NCBI GenBank assembly: GCA_947460085.1
Contig: CANHGA010000138.1
Coordinates: 1 to 5,871 of the forward strand
Direction of reading: 5' to 3'
Source: Synechococcaceae cyanobacterium
GTDB taxonomy: Bacteria; Cyanobacteriota; Cyanobacteriia; PCC-6307; Cyanobiaceae
Length of the DNA: 5,871 nucleotides
A program made the translations under genes and the position numbers. Each line of letters begins with the position of its first letter. Positions within the stretch are counted from its first letter, which is position 1. Positions 1 through 5,695 of the stretch are shown piece after piece. The notes beneath the pieces are model-generated. The model had not been told where the DNA came from. It searched no databases and worked only from the letters and a program-made list of their open reading frames with translations.

Positions 1-21
1 CGTCAGTTCCTAAACTTTTCG

Positions 22-34
22 GTTGTCCAGGTTC
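22..34 (-). promoter_or_regulatory. boxA-like antitermination motif (candidate)
   Basis: Read leftward the sequence is GAACCTGGACAAC, followed by CGAAAAGTTTAG. This resembles the GAACCTTGAAAACTG type of boxA element found before 16S and in the 16S-23S spacer of cyanobacteria, where Nus factors act on the rRNA transcript. It differs from that form at two positions in the core. The match is by eye and from memory of the motif. The assignment depends on a 16S gene lying just beyond the left edge. Confidence 0.3.
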
Positions 35-73
35 AGCTCCCTCCACTCCCCTCTCGGGAAGCTCTCGGTAGCC

Positions 74-89
74 GTCGCCTCTCAGCGAC
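74..89. repeat. Short inverted repeat GTCGC-(6 nt)-GCGAC
   Basis: A perfect 5-bp inverted repeat with a 6-nt loop in the left gene-free region. In a leftward leader RNA it would form a small hairpin upstream of the boxA-like motif. No T-tract follows on either strand, so it is not an intrinsic terminator. It is short enough to be chance. Confidence 0.25.
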
Positions 90-204
90 CTAGAAAACTT
101 ACAACACCGTCGGCTCGCGCCTCCCAGTCTCGTAAGCCACCAATTCATCTCTGAACTGGCCCCACGCTCAGTTCGGGGTTCATCCCGTTCCGGCGCAGTT
201 CAAA

Positions 205-234
205 ACCATAACACCGCCCTTAACCAAGCGGCAA
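205..234 (-). promoter_or_regulatory. Candidate leftward promoter (possible rrn promoter)
   Basis: Reading leftward there is a TTGCCG hexamer (229-234, 4/6 to TTGACA) and, 18 nt further, TATGGT (205-210, 4/6 to TATAAT). A start near position 198 would give a leader of about 200 nt to the window edge, reasonable for a pre-16S leader. Both hexamers are imperfect, and this is a best candidate rather than a demonstrated promoter. Confidence 0.25.
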
Positions 235-241
235 GTTTTTG

Positions 242-260
242 GTGCTGTAGGCGACAGCAC
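242..260. repeat. Perfect 7-bp inverted repeat GTGCTGT-(5 nt)-ACAGCAC
   Basis: GTGCTGT at 242-248 and ACAGCAC at 254-260 are exact reverse complements with a 5-nt loop. There is a run of T before it on the + strand (an A run after it on the - strand), but no T-tract downstream on either strand, so it does not look like an intrinsic terminator. It lies just upstream of the candidate leftward -35 and about 100 bp upstream of the invertase start, so it could be a protein-binding dyad or an RNA hairpin in the invertase 5' leader. Confidence 0.4.
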
Positions 261-363
261 GCCCAGGCAAAAGCGCTCCAGAACTGGGACCCCGTCAGGG
301 AACGGCAGCGTTTCTAGGGTTTTGGTGGTGGATCGATCCCACCGGAGGCCCCTAGGGATTGCC

Positions 364-1812
364 ATGAAACCGCCTCTCAGCCAGGAGCAACTGCGCGGCC
401 TAGGCGGCACCAATGAAGAGACCGTGGTGGCCATCGCCAATGCCCATTTCGAGCGCAGTTTGGTGCGGGTGCGGGGGGAGATCGTGGGTTCGGTGGCGGC
501 CCTGGAGCATCCAGGCAAAAGCGGAGCCGTCAATTACGGCGAGGTGTTTGTGCGCGACAACGTGCCCGTGATGCTCTACCTGCTGCTGCAGGGGCGCTAC
601 GGGATCGTGCGCCACTTCCTGACGATCTGCTTGGAACTGCAAAGCAGCGCTTACCAAACCAGGGGGATCTTCCCCACCAGCTTTGTGGAGCAGCATGGCT
701 CCCTGGTCGCCGATTACGGCCAGCGCTCCATCGGCCGGATCTCATCGGTGGATGCAACCCTCTGGTGGCCGGTGCTCTGCTGGCTCTACGTGCAACGCAG
801 CCACGACTACGGCTTCGGCACCAACCAGAACGTCCAACGGGGCGTGCAACTGCTGCTCGACTTGGTGCTCCACCCCACGTTTGAAGGCACACCGGTGCTG
901 TTTGTGCCCGACTGCGCCTTCATGATTGACCGCCCGATGGATGTGTGGGGCGCCCCCCTGGAGGTGGAGGTGTTGTTGTTTGGCTGCCTGCGCAGCTGCT
1001 ATCAACTGATGGCCCTGGCCCAGAAGGGCTCGATGAGTCGGCTACTGGAGCAACGCTTGGTGCTCACCCGCCAGTGGATTCAGGATTTGCGCGGATTTCT
1101 CTACAAGCACTACTGGGTCACCAGCAAAACCATGCAGATGCTGCGGCGGCGACCCACCGAGCAATTCGGCGAACAGCAGGGGGAGAACGAATTCAATGTG
1201 CAACCCCAGGTGGTGCCCTCCTGGCTCCAGGAATGGCTCGACAACCAGGGCGGCTATTTAATCGGCAACATGCGCACCGGGCGCCCCGACTTCCGCTTCT
1301 ACAGCCTGGGGAATTCCCTCGCCTGCCTGTTTGGTTTGCTGACCCCCCCCAAGCAGCGGGCCCTGTTTCGGCTGGTGCTTCACAACCGCAAGGACCTCAT
1401 GGCCCAGATGCCGATGCGCATCTGCCATCCGCCCATGGACCTGGATGAGTGGCGCAACAAAACTGGCTCCGATCCCAAAAACTGGCCCTGGAGCTATCAC
1501 AACGGGGGCCACTGGCCGAGTCTGCTGTGGTTTCTTGGGGGGGCGATCCTGCTCTATCAACAGCAGCATCCCCAGGCCGATGGCTTGCTGATGGACCAAA
1601 TGCATGAACTGCTGGAGGAGAGCTACCGGAGCCAGCTGAGCCAATTGCCGCGGCAGGAATGGGCCGAATATTTCGATGGGCCCACCGGGGCCTGGATCGG
1701 CCAACAGGCCCGCACCTACCAAACCTGGACCGTGGTGGGCTTCCTGTTGATGCACCACCTGCTGCGGGTGAAGCCATCGGATGCCACGATCCTCGATCTC
1801 GGGGCCACCTAG
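364..1812 (+). CDS. Neutral/alkaline invertase, glycoside hydrolase family 100
   Basis: Predicted cytosolic sucrose hydrolase (sucrose to glucose and fructose) of family GH100, related to cyanobacterial InvA; 482 aa, the usual length for the family. Visible hallmarks are LNY/NYG-type and VRDNVP near residues 57-68, RGIFPTSF (100-107), SSVDATLWWP (127-136), CAFMIDR and APLEVEVL (184-204), HNGGHWP (379-385), AEYFDG (434-439) and QARTYQTW (448-455). By comparison with Anabaena InvA (Asp188, Glu414), Asp130 is the likely acid/base and Glu435 the likely nucleophile; both are present. No signal peptide is seen. I chose ATG at 364, preceded by GGAGG (344-348) and TAGGG (353-357). An in-frame TTG at 322 and GTGs just after it would add up to 14 residues without family support. 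The gene stands alone, convergent with petD. Family assignment is firm; in vivo substrate is inferred. Confidence 0.93.
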   Translation: MKPPLSQEQLRGLGGTNEETVVAIANAHFERSLVRVRGEIVGSVAALEHPGKSGAVNYGEVFVRDNVPVMLYLLLQGRYGIVRHFLTICLELQSSAYQTRGIFPTSFVEQHGSLVADYGQRSIGRISSVDATLWWPVLCWLYVQRSHDYGFGTNQNVQRGVQLLLDLVLHPTFEGTPVLFVPDCAFMIDRPMDVWGAPLEVEVLLFGCLRSCYQLMALAQKGSMSRLLEQRLVLTRQWIQDLRGFLYKHYWVTSKTMQMLRRRPTEQFGEQQGENEFNVQPQVVPSWLQEWLDNQGGYLIGNMRTGRPDFRFYSLGNSLACLFGLLTPPKQRALFRLVLHNRKDLMAQMPMRICHPPMDLDEWRNKTGSDPKNWPWSYHNGGHWPSLLWFLGGAILLYQQQHPQADGLLMDQMHELLEESYRSQLSQLPRQEWAEYFDGPTGAWIGQQARTYQTWTVVGFLLMHHLLRVKPSDATILDLGAT

Positions 1813-1818
1813 GGACAC

Positions 1819-1845
1819 AAAAAAACCGCGGCCGAGGCCGCGGTT
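1819..1845 (-). terminator. Intrinsic terminator of the petB-petD transcript
   Basis: A perfect 10-bp inverted repeat (AACCGCGGCC at 1824-1833, GGCCGCGGTT at 1836-1845) folds as a GC-rich stem with a tight loop. On the - strand the stem runs into seven T's (the A run at 1819-1825), the classic Rho-independent arrangement, about 50 nt past the petD stop. It begins only 7 nt after the invertase stop. In the rightward direction no T-tract follows, so it should be a weaker terminator for the invertase mRNA, although the stem could still protect its 3' end. Confidence 0.9.
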
Positions 1846-1897
1846 GAGGAAAGGGTGACCACCAAATGACGGGTGAGCTCTCGGGTAGTGAATGGCT

Positions 1898-2380
1898 TCA
1901 GAACAGGCCCAGGGTGAGGGACTTGTCGATGGGCAGGCAAGCACCGATGCCCAGGTAGATGGTGAAGAAGGTGCCAAACAGGAACACCGACATCGCCACT
2001 GGACGGCGGAAAGGATTTTGGAACTTGTTGAAGCTCTCGATGAAGGGGACCAGCATCAAGCCCAAGGGGATCATGGTCTGGAGGGCAATGCCCAGCAGCT
2101 TGTTGGGCACCACGCGCAGGATCTGGAAGACCGGGTAGAGGTACCACTCAGGAAGGATTTCCAGGGGGGTTGCAAAGGGATCGGCCTTGTCCAGGAGCAT
2201 GGCTGGATCAAGCACCGCCAGGCCAACAATGCAGCCAATGGTCCCGAGGATCACCACCGGGAACATGTAGAGCAGGTCGTTGGGCCAGGCGGGCTCGCCG
2301 TAATAGTTGTGGCCCATGCCCTTGGCGAGCTTGGCGCGCAGGGCGGGATCGGTGAGGTCGGGCTTTTTAAGGATGTGCAT
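1898..2380 (-). CDS. petD: Cytochrome b6f complex subunit IV
   Basis: Subunit IV of the thylakoid cytochrome b6f complex, which passes electrons from plastoquinol to plastocyanin or cytochrome c6. It matches the C-terminal half of mitochondrial cytochrome b. The product is 160 aa, the normal length, beginning MHILKKPDLTDP. Three membrane segments are visible near residues 36-57, 95-115 and 128-148. The PEWY motif (77-80) of the ef loop, which lines the quinol-oxidising Qp site, is intact, and NPFRRP (122-127) follows the second helix. It lies 68 nt downstream of petB on the same strand and is almost certainly co-transcribed, ending at the terminator at 1819-1845. No good Shine-Dalgarno sequence precedes the ATG, so initiation may depend on another signal. 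Confidence 0.97.
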   Translation of the reverse strand: MHILKKPDLTDPALRAKLAKGMGHNYYGEPAWPNDLLYMFPVVILGTIGCIVGLAVLDPAMLLDKADPFATPLEILPEWYLYPVFQILRVVPNKLLGIALQTMIPLGLMLVPFIESFNKFQNPFRRPVAMSVFLFGTFFTIYLGIGACLPIDKSLTLGLF

Positions 2381-2448
2381 GGCTGATGGCCGGAAGCAGG
2401 GATCTCAGGGGGGACGTTGTTTGCTGGAGCGTAGAAGGAAAAATCAGA
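2381..2448 (-). other. petB-petD intercistronic spacer
   Basis: A 68-nt spacer between the petB stop and petD start. Read in the transcribed direction it opens with a T-run (GATTTTTCC) and is pyrimidine-rich, but no stable stem precedes the T-run, so I do not see a terminator. No clear promoter hexamers or Shine-Dalgarno sequence for petD are present. The simplest reading is a dicistronic petBD mRNA. Confidence 0.5.
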
Positions 2449-3135
2449 TCACAAGGGACCGGAGATGCCTTGCTTACGAATCATCAGGAAGTGCATGAGC
2501 ATGAACACCGCCAGCAACCAGGGCATGACAAAGGTGTGCAGGCTGTAGAAGCGGGTCAAGGTGGCCTGGCCGACGCTCTCGCCACCGCGGAGCAACTCGA
2601 CCATGAAGTCGCCGACGAAAGGTACCGCTGCAGGCACACCACTCACGATTTTCACGGCCCAATAGCCCACTTGGTCCCAGGGGAGGGAGTAGCCGGTGAC
2701 TCCGAAGGACACGGTAATCACGGCCATGGTGACGCCGGTGACCCAGGTGAGCTCCCGGGGGCGCTTAAAGCCACCGGTGAGATAGACGCGGAACACGTGC
2801 AGGATCAGCATCAGCACCATCATCGAGGCGCTCCAGCGGTGCACGGACCGGATCAGCCAGCCGAAGCTGACGTCGGTCATGAGGTACTGAACCGAGGTGT
2901 AGGCCTCAGCCACCGTGGGCTTGTAATAGAAGGTCATCGCAAACCCAGTGGCGAACTGGATCAGGAAGCAGACCAGGGTGATGCCGCCAAGGCAATAAAA
3001 AATATTGACGTGGGGTGGCACGTACTTGGCGGAGATGTCGTCGGCAATCGAACCGATCTCCAGGCGCTCCTGGAACCAGTCGTAAACCGGAGACGACTTT
3101 CCAGTCGGGTTTGCGGCAGGAGAGGAATTCGCCAT
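2449..3135 (-). CDS. petB: Cytochrome b6
   Basis: Core haem-binding subunit of the cytochrome b6f complex in the thylakoid membrane. Four helices are visible, with the two bis-His haem b pairs at His99/His200 and His113/His215 (spacings of 14 and 15 within helices B and D), and Cys48 in FYCLGG for the covalently bound haem c(n). All are conserved at a constant +13 offset from the plant numbering (Cys35, His86, His100, His187, His202). The product is 228 aa against about 215-218 usual. The excess is an insertion near the N-terminus, where MANSSP is followed by about ten residues and then SSPVYDWFQERLEI. No alternative start lies between the ATG at 3135 and VYDW, so the extension appears real. 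The ATG has no good Shine-Dalgarno sequence. First gene of petBD and divergent from ctpA. Confidence 0.97.
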   Translation of the reverse strand: MANSSPAANPTGKSSPVYDWFQERLEIGSIADDISAKYVPPHVNIFYCLGGITLVCFLIQFATGFAMTFYYKPTVAEAYTSVQYLMTDVSFGWLIRSVHRWSASMMVLMLILHVFRVYLTGGFKRPRELTWVTGVTMAVITVSFGVTGYSLPWDQVGYWAVKIVSGVPAAVPFVGDFMVELLRGGESVGQATLTRFYSLHTFVMPWLLAVFMLMHFLMIRKQGISGPL

Positions 3136-3185
3136 GCAGCCGGGAGGTTTGGTTGCGAGAGTCTACAAACCACGGTGAAGCCCGC
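3136..3185. promoter_or_regulatory. Short divergent petB/ctpA intergenic region
   Basis: Only 50 bp separate the petB ATG from the preferred ctpA GTG, so at least one promoter probably lies inside the other gene's 5' end. The best -10-like hexamers overlap: TAGACT read leftward (3160-3165) and TACAAA read rightward (3164-3169), each 4/6 to consensus and neither with a good -35. On the + strand GGGAGG (3142-3147) could be a ribosome-binding site for an in-frame TTG at 3153, and GGTGA (3174-3178) for the GTG at 3186. I cannot assign transcription starts from this sequence. Confidence 0.4.
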
Positions 3186-4457
3186 GTGAGTGCTGAGCGC
3201 CCCAAGCCCCCAACTGCTCAACTGTTTGAAACACCGTTTGGCAAGACAGCCAGGGGCCTGCTGGGCGCCCTCCTGGCCTTGCTGCTGTTGGCGCCTCCAG
3301 CCCAGGCGCTGAACGATGCCCAGCAATTGGTGGTGGAGGCGTGGAGGCTGGTGAACCAGAGCTACGTGGATCCAGCCAGATTTGAGACCGTGCAGTGGAA
3401 GCGCCTGCGGCAGAAGGTGCTCGAGCAACCGATCAACACCTCCCAGGAGGCCTATGCCGCCATCGATTCGATGTTGGCGCCCCTGGGTGACCCCTACACC
3501 CGCTTGCTTCGTCCAGACGACTACGCCACCCTGAGGTCCAACACCAGGGGCACGGTGACCGGGGTTGGGCTGCAATTGGGGCTCCAGGCCAGCGACCAAA
3601 CCATCGTGGTAATCGCCCCTCTCGATGGATCGCCCGCGGCCGAAGCTGGCATCACCAGCGGTACTGCCGTGGTGGCTGTCAACGGCCAGCCCACCGCCAA
3701 GTTGGGCCTGGACCAAACCGCCGCGGTCCTGCGCGGGGAAGCGGGCACCCGGGTGCTGCTGCGCCTGGAAACCGATGGCAGGGAGAAGGACATCGAACTC
3801 CAACGCCGCCAAGTGGATCTCAAACCCGTGCGGGTCAGCACCCGCCAGGCCGGTGGCCACACCCTGGGCTACCTGCGCATCACCCAGTTCTCGGAGCCGG
3901 TGCCCGAGCAAACCGAGCAAGCCCTCAGCAGCCTCGAAGTCCAGGGGATCGACGGCCTGATCCTTGATCTGCGCAACAACTCCGGCGGCCTGGTGAGCGC
4001 GGGGGTAGCGGTGGCCAATGCGTTCCTCGATCGCCAGGCGGTGGTGGAAACCCAGGACCGCCAGGGGCTGAGCTCACCGGTGCAAGCCGGCCCAGGCCAG
4101 CTCTACGGCGGACCCATGCTCACCCTGGTGAATGGGGGCACCGCCAGCGCCAGTGAAATTCTGGCCGGTGCCCTGCAGGACAACGGCCGCAGCCCCTTGG
4201 CGGGCGGTCGCACCTTTGGCAAGGGCCTGATCCAAACCCTGATCAACCTGGGCGACACCAGTGGGCTAGCGGTGACGGTGGCCCGCTACCTGACCCCCTC
4301 GGGCCGGGACATCCAAAACCAGGGGATCGAACCCAACACCCCGCTGGCTGAACCCGAGCCGCTCAACCCGGGAGGCCGGGATGACACCTGGCTCGAGCGG
4401 GCCGAAGCGTTGCTGCTGCTTCAGCTGGACCCAACCCCTGCCCTGGAGGCCGCATGA
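3186..4457 (+). CDS. ctpA: Carboxyl-terminal processing protease CtpA (D1-processing)
   Basis: Serine endoprotease of family S41A; in cyanobacteria CtpA trims the C-terminal extension of the photosystem II D1 precursor on the lumenal side so the manganese cluster can assemble. From GTG 3186 the product is 423 aa. A Sec-type signal is visible (basic stretch to about 23, hydrophobic core 24-37, APPAQA cleavage site near 41). It is followed by an N-terminal helical domain with DPYTRLL (102-108), a PDZ domain (about 118-200) and the S41 core with DLRNNSGGLV (261-270), NGGTASASE (316-324) and RTFGKGLIQ (342-350). Ser321 and Lys346, 25 residues apart as in the Tsp/D1P family, form the catalytic dyad. 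The GTG has GGTGA upstream; a TTG at 3153 behind GGGAGG is a rival start adding 11 residues. Frames further upstream would run into petB. The stop overlaps the next gene by ATGA. Confidence 0.95.
   Translation: MSAERPKPPTAQLFETPFGKTARGLLGALLALLLLAPPAQALNDAQQLVVEAWRLVNQSYVDPARFETVQWKRLRQKVLEQPINTSQEAYAAIDSMLAPLGDPYTRLLRPDDYATLRSNTRGTVTGVGLQLGLQASDQTIVVIAPLDGSPAAEAGITSGTAVVAVNGQPTAKLGLDQTAAVLRGEAGTRVLLRLETDGREKDIELQRRQVDLKPVRVSTRQAGGHTLGYLRITQFSEPVPEQTEQALSSLEVQGIDGLILDLRNNSGGLVSAGVAVANAFLDRQAVVETQDRQGLSSPVQAGPGQLYGGPMLTLVNGGTASASEILAGALQDNGRSPLAGGRTFGKGLIQTLINLGDTSGLAVTVARYLTPSGRDIQNQGIEPNTPLAEPEPLNPGGRDDTWLERAEALLLLQLDPTPALEAA
4444..4449 (+). promoter_or_regulatory. Ribosome-binding site of the HD-domain gene, inside ctpA
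   Basis: TGGAGG ends 4 nt before the ATG at 4454 and lies within the last codons of ctpA. Together with the ATGA stop/start overlap it fixes the start of the HD gene and points to translational coupling with ctpA. Confidence 0.6.
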
Positions 4458-5695
4458 GTCAGCGCACGTATCACGACCCCTTGCATGGCGCGATTCGGCT
4501 GGAGCGCAGCAACCCGGCTGAAGCCCTGGCCATCGACCTGATCGATTCAGCCCCGTTCCAGCGGCTCCGCCGCATCCGCCAACTCGGCACCGCCTTCCTC
4601 ACCTTCCACGGGGCGGAATCCAGCCGCTTCACCCACTCCATCGGCGTACTGCACGTCGCCAGGCTGGCCCTCAACAACCTGGTGCGCCTGCACCCAGAAC
4701 TCGAAGCCCATCGGGGCGTCCTGCTGGCAGCGGCCCTGCTCCACGACGTGGGCCATGGGCCCTTGAGCCACTCGGGGGAGGAAATGTATGGGCTCCGGCA
4801 CGAGAGTTGGTCGGGGAGGTTGATTCGGGAGCATCCCGCCCTGCGGGATCGGCTCGAGGCCTTTCAAAGCGGCAGCTCCCAGGCCGTGGCCGACCTGCTC
4901 GAGCACGGGCGCTACAGCTGCAGCGCCATCAAGGCCTTGGTGAGCAGCCAGATGGACTGCGATCGCCTCGACTACCTGCTGCGCGACAGCCACAGCACGG
5001 GCACCAGCTATGGCCAGCTGGATTTGGAGCGGATCCTGGCCGCCTTCACCCTGGCCCCCGATGGCGCCCTGGCCCTCCACCCCAAGGGGCTGATGGCGGT
5101 GGAGCACTACTTGGTGGTGCGCAACCTGATGTACCGCAGCGTGTACAACCACCGCCTCAATGTGGTGTGCAATTGGCTGCTCAACCAGGCCATTGCCACG
5201 GCCCGGCGCCTGGGACCGGGCCAGGTGTGGGCCGATCCCGTGATGGCCCGCTGGCTCTGGGAGCCCGGCGATCTGGATCTGGCCAGCTTCCTGGCCAACG
5301 ACGACATCCGCACCGGCTACCACCTGACCCGCTGGATGGAAGAGGGGCCCGAGGAATTGGCCGATCCCTGCGGTCGCCTGCTGGAACGGCGCCTGCTCAA
5401 GGCCACGGAGGTGAGCCAGCTCAGCCAGGAGCAGCGGCTGCAAGTGCTTGCTGAAGCCGGCCAACTCGCCGAAGAAGTGGGCTTTGCCGCCGAACGCAGT
5501 TGCGGGCTCCAGCAGCGCCAAAGCCGTGGGTACCACCCCTACAAGGGCGGGATCAGGCTCTGGGATGGCCAGAACCTGCAGGCCCTCGAACAGCGCTCGA
5601 GCCTGGTGCAAAGCCTGACCCATCCGGTGGAGCTCGCCTGGCTGATCCATCCGGCCGAGGTGGCCCCTAGGTTGCGTCGGTTGCTGACCAGCTGA
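4454..5695 (+). CDS. HD-domain phosphohydrolase (dNTPase-like, COG1078 type)
   Basis: A 413-aa soluble metal-dependent phosphohydrolase of the HD superfamily, resembling the SAMHD1/dGTPase-like group that includes Enterococcus EF1143, a dNTP triphosphohydrolase. Visible motifs in order are YHDPLHGAIRL (6-16), FQRLRRIRQLG (35-45), RFTHSIGVLHVAR (58-70), LLHDVGHGPLSHSGE (95-109) and SSQMDCDRLDYLLRDS (164-179). Likely metal ligands are His61, His97, Asp98 and Asp168; His101, His106 and His116 are further active-site candidates. The C-terminal third is less recognisable apart from RGYHPYKGGIRLW near 359-371. No membrane segment or signal is present, so it should be cytosolic. It overlaps ctpA by 4 nt and the next gene by 1 nt, implying one transcript. 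The fold assignment is firm; the substrate (dNTPs or another nucleotide) is inferred from the family. Confidence 0.9.
   Translation: MSQRTYHDPLHGAIRLERSNPAEALAIDLIDSAPFQRLRRIRQLGTAFLTFHGAESSRFTHSIGVLHVARLALNNLVRLHPELEAHRGVLLAAALLHDVGHGPLSHSGEEMYGLRHESWSGRLIREHPALRDRLEAFQSGSSQAVADLLEHGRYSCSAIKALVSSQMDCDRLDYLLRDSHSTGTSYGQLDLERILAAFTLAPDGALALHPKGLMAVEHYLVVRNLMYRSVYNHRLNVVCNWLLNQAIATARRLGPGQVWADPVMARWLWEPGDLDLASFLANDDIRTGYHLTRWMEEGPEELADPCGRLLERRLLKATEVSQLSQEQRLQVLAEAGQLAEEVGFAAERSCGLQQRQSRGYHPYKGGIRLWDGQNLQALEQRSSLVQSLTHPVELAWLIHPAEVAPRLRRLLTS
4959..4966. repeat. HIP1 octamer GCGATCGC
   Basis: One copy of the highly iterated palindrome GCGATCGC, which is over-represented in many cyanobacterial genomes, inside the HD-domain gene (encoding part of the CDRLDY segment). 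A single copy in this length says little about abundance but agrees with a cyanobacterial origin. Confidence 0.6.

Larger units (their letters stand above)
1..363. other. Gene-free left region, possible rRNA operon leader on the - strand
   Basis: I find no convincing protein gene here; the open frame on the - strand has no recognisable features. The base composition is less biased than in the coding regions, and the stretch holds short hairpins, a leftward promoter candidate and a boxA-like motif. I recall that in marine picocyanobacteria the petB-petD-invertase block lies beside the rRNA operon, and the left-most bases read leftward resemble a pre-16S leader. The 16S gene itself is not in the window, so this is inference. 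The right-hand part must also carry the rightward promoter of the invertase gene, but I see no convincing -35/-10 pair for it. Confidence 0.4.

Noticed and set aside
51..69. Direct repeat CTCTCGG-type at 51-57 and 63-69
   Set aside because: Two short copies only, 12 nt apart, with no further units; chance is sufficient.
1892..2386. + strand open frame (164 codons) antisense to petD
   Set aside because: Same low-complexity, Gln/His/Gly-rich antisense pattern; it exactly shadows petD.
2401..2450. GATCT...AGATC inverted pair in the petB-petD spacer
   Set aside because: Only 5 bp with a loop of about 40 nt and no supporting stem; unlikely to form or to act as a terminator.
3015..3185. Upstream extension of the ctpA frame into petB
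   Set aside because: The extra residues are Arg/Ser/Pro-rich antisense of petB and would precede the Sec signal. GTG 3186 (or TTG 3153) places the signal peptide properly at the N-terminus.
2386..3189. Long + strand open frame (267 codons) antisense to petB
   Set aside because: Its product is rich in H, G, D and E with no recognisable domain, as expected from reading GC-rich coding sequence backwards. petB on the other strand is unambiguous.
2961..3920. - strand open frame (319 codons) spanning the ctpA 5' half and the petB start
   Set aside because: It overlaps two well-supported genes and reads out of frame through petB; no domain is visible.
4547..5650. - strand open frame (367 codons) antisense to the HD gene
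   Set aside because: Rich in A, G, H and Q with no motifs, while the + strand frame has intact HD motifs. It is a by-product of codon bias.
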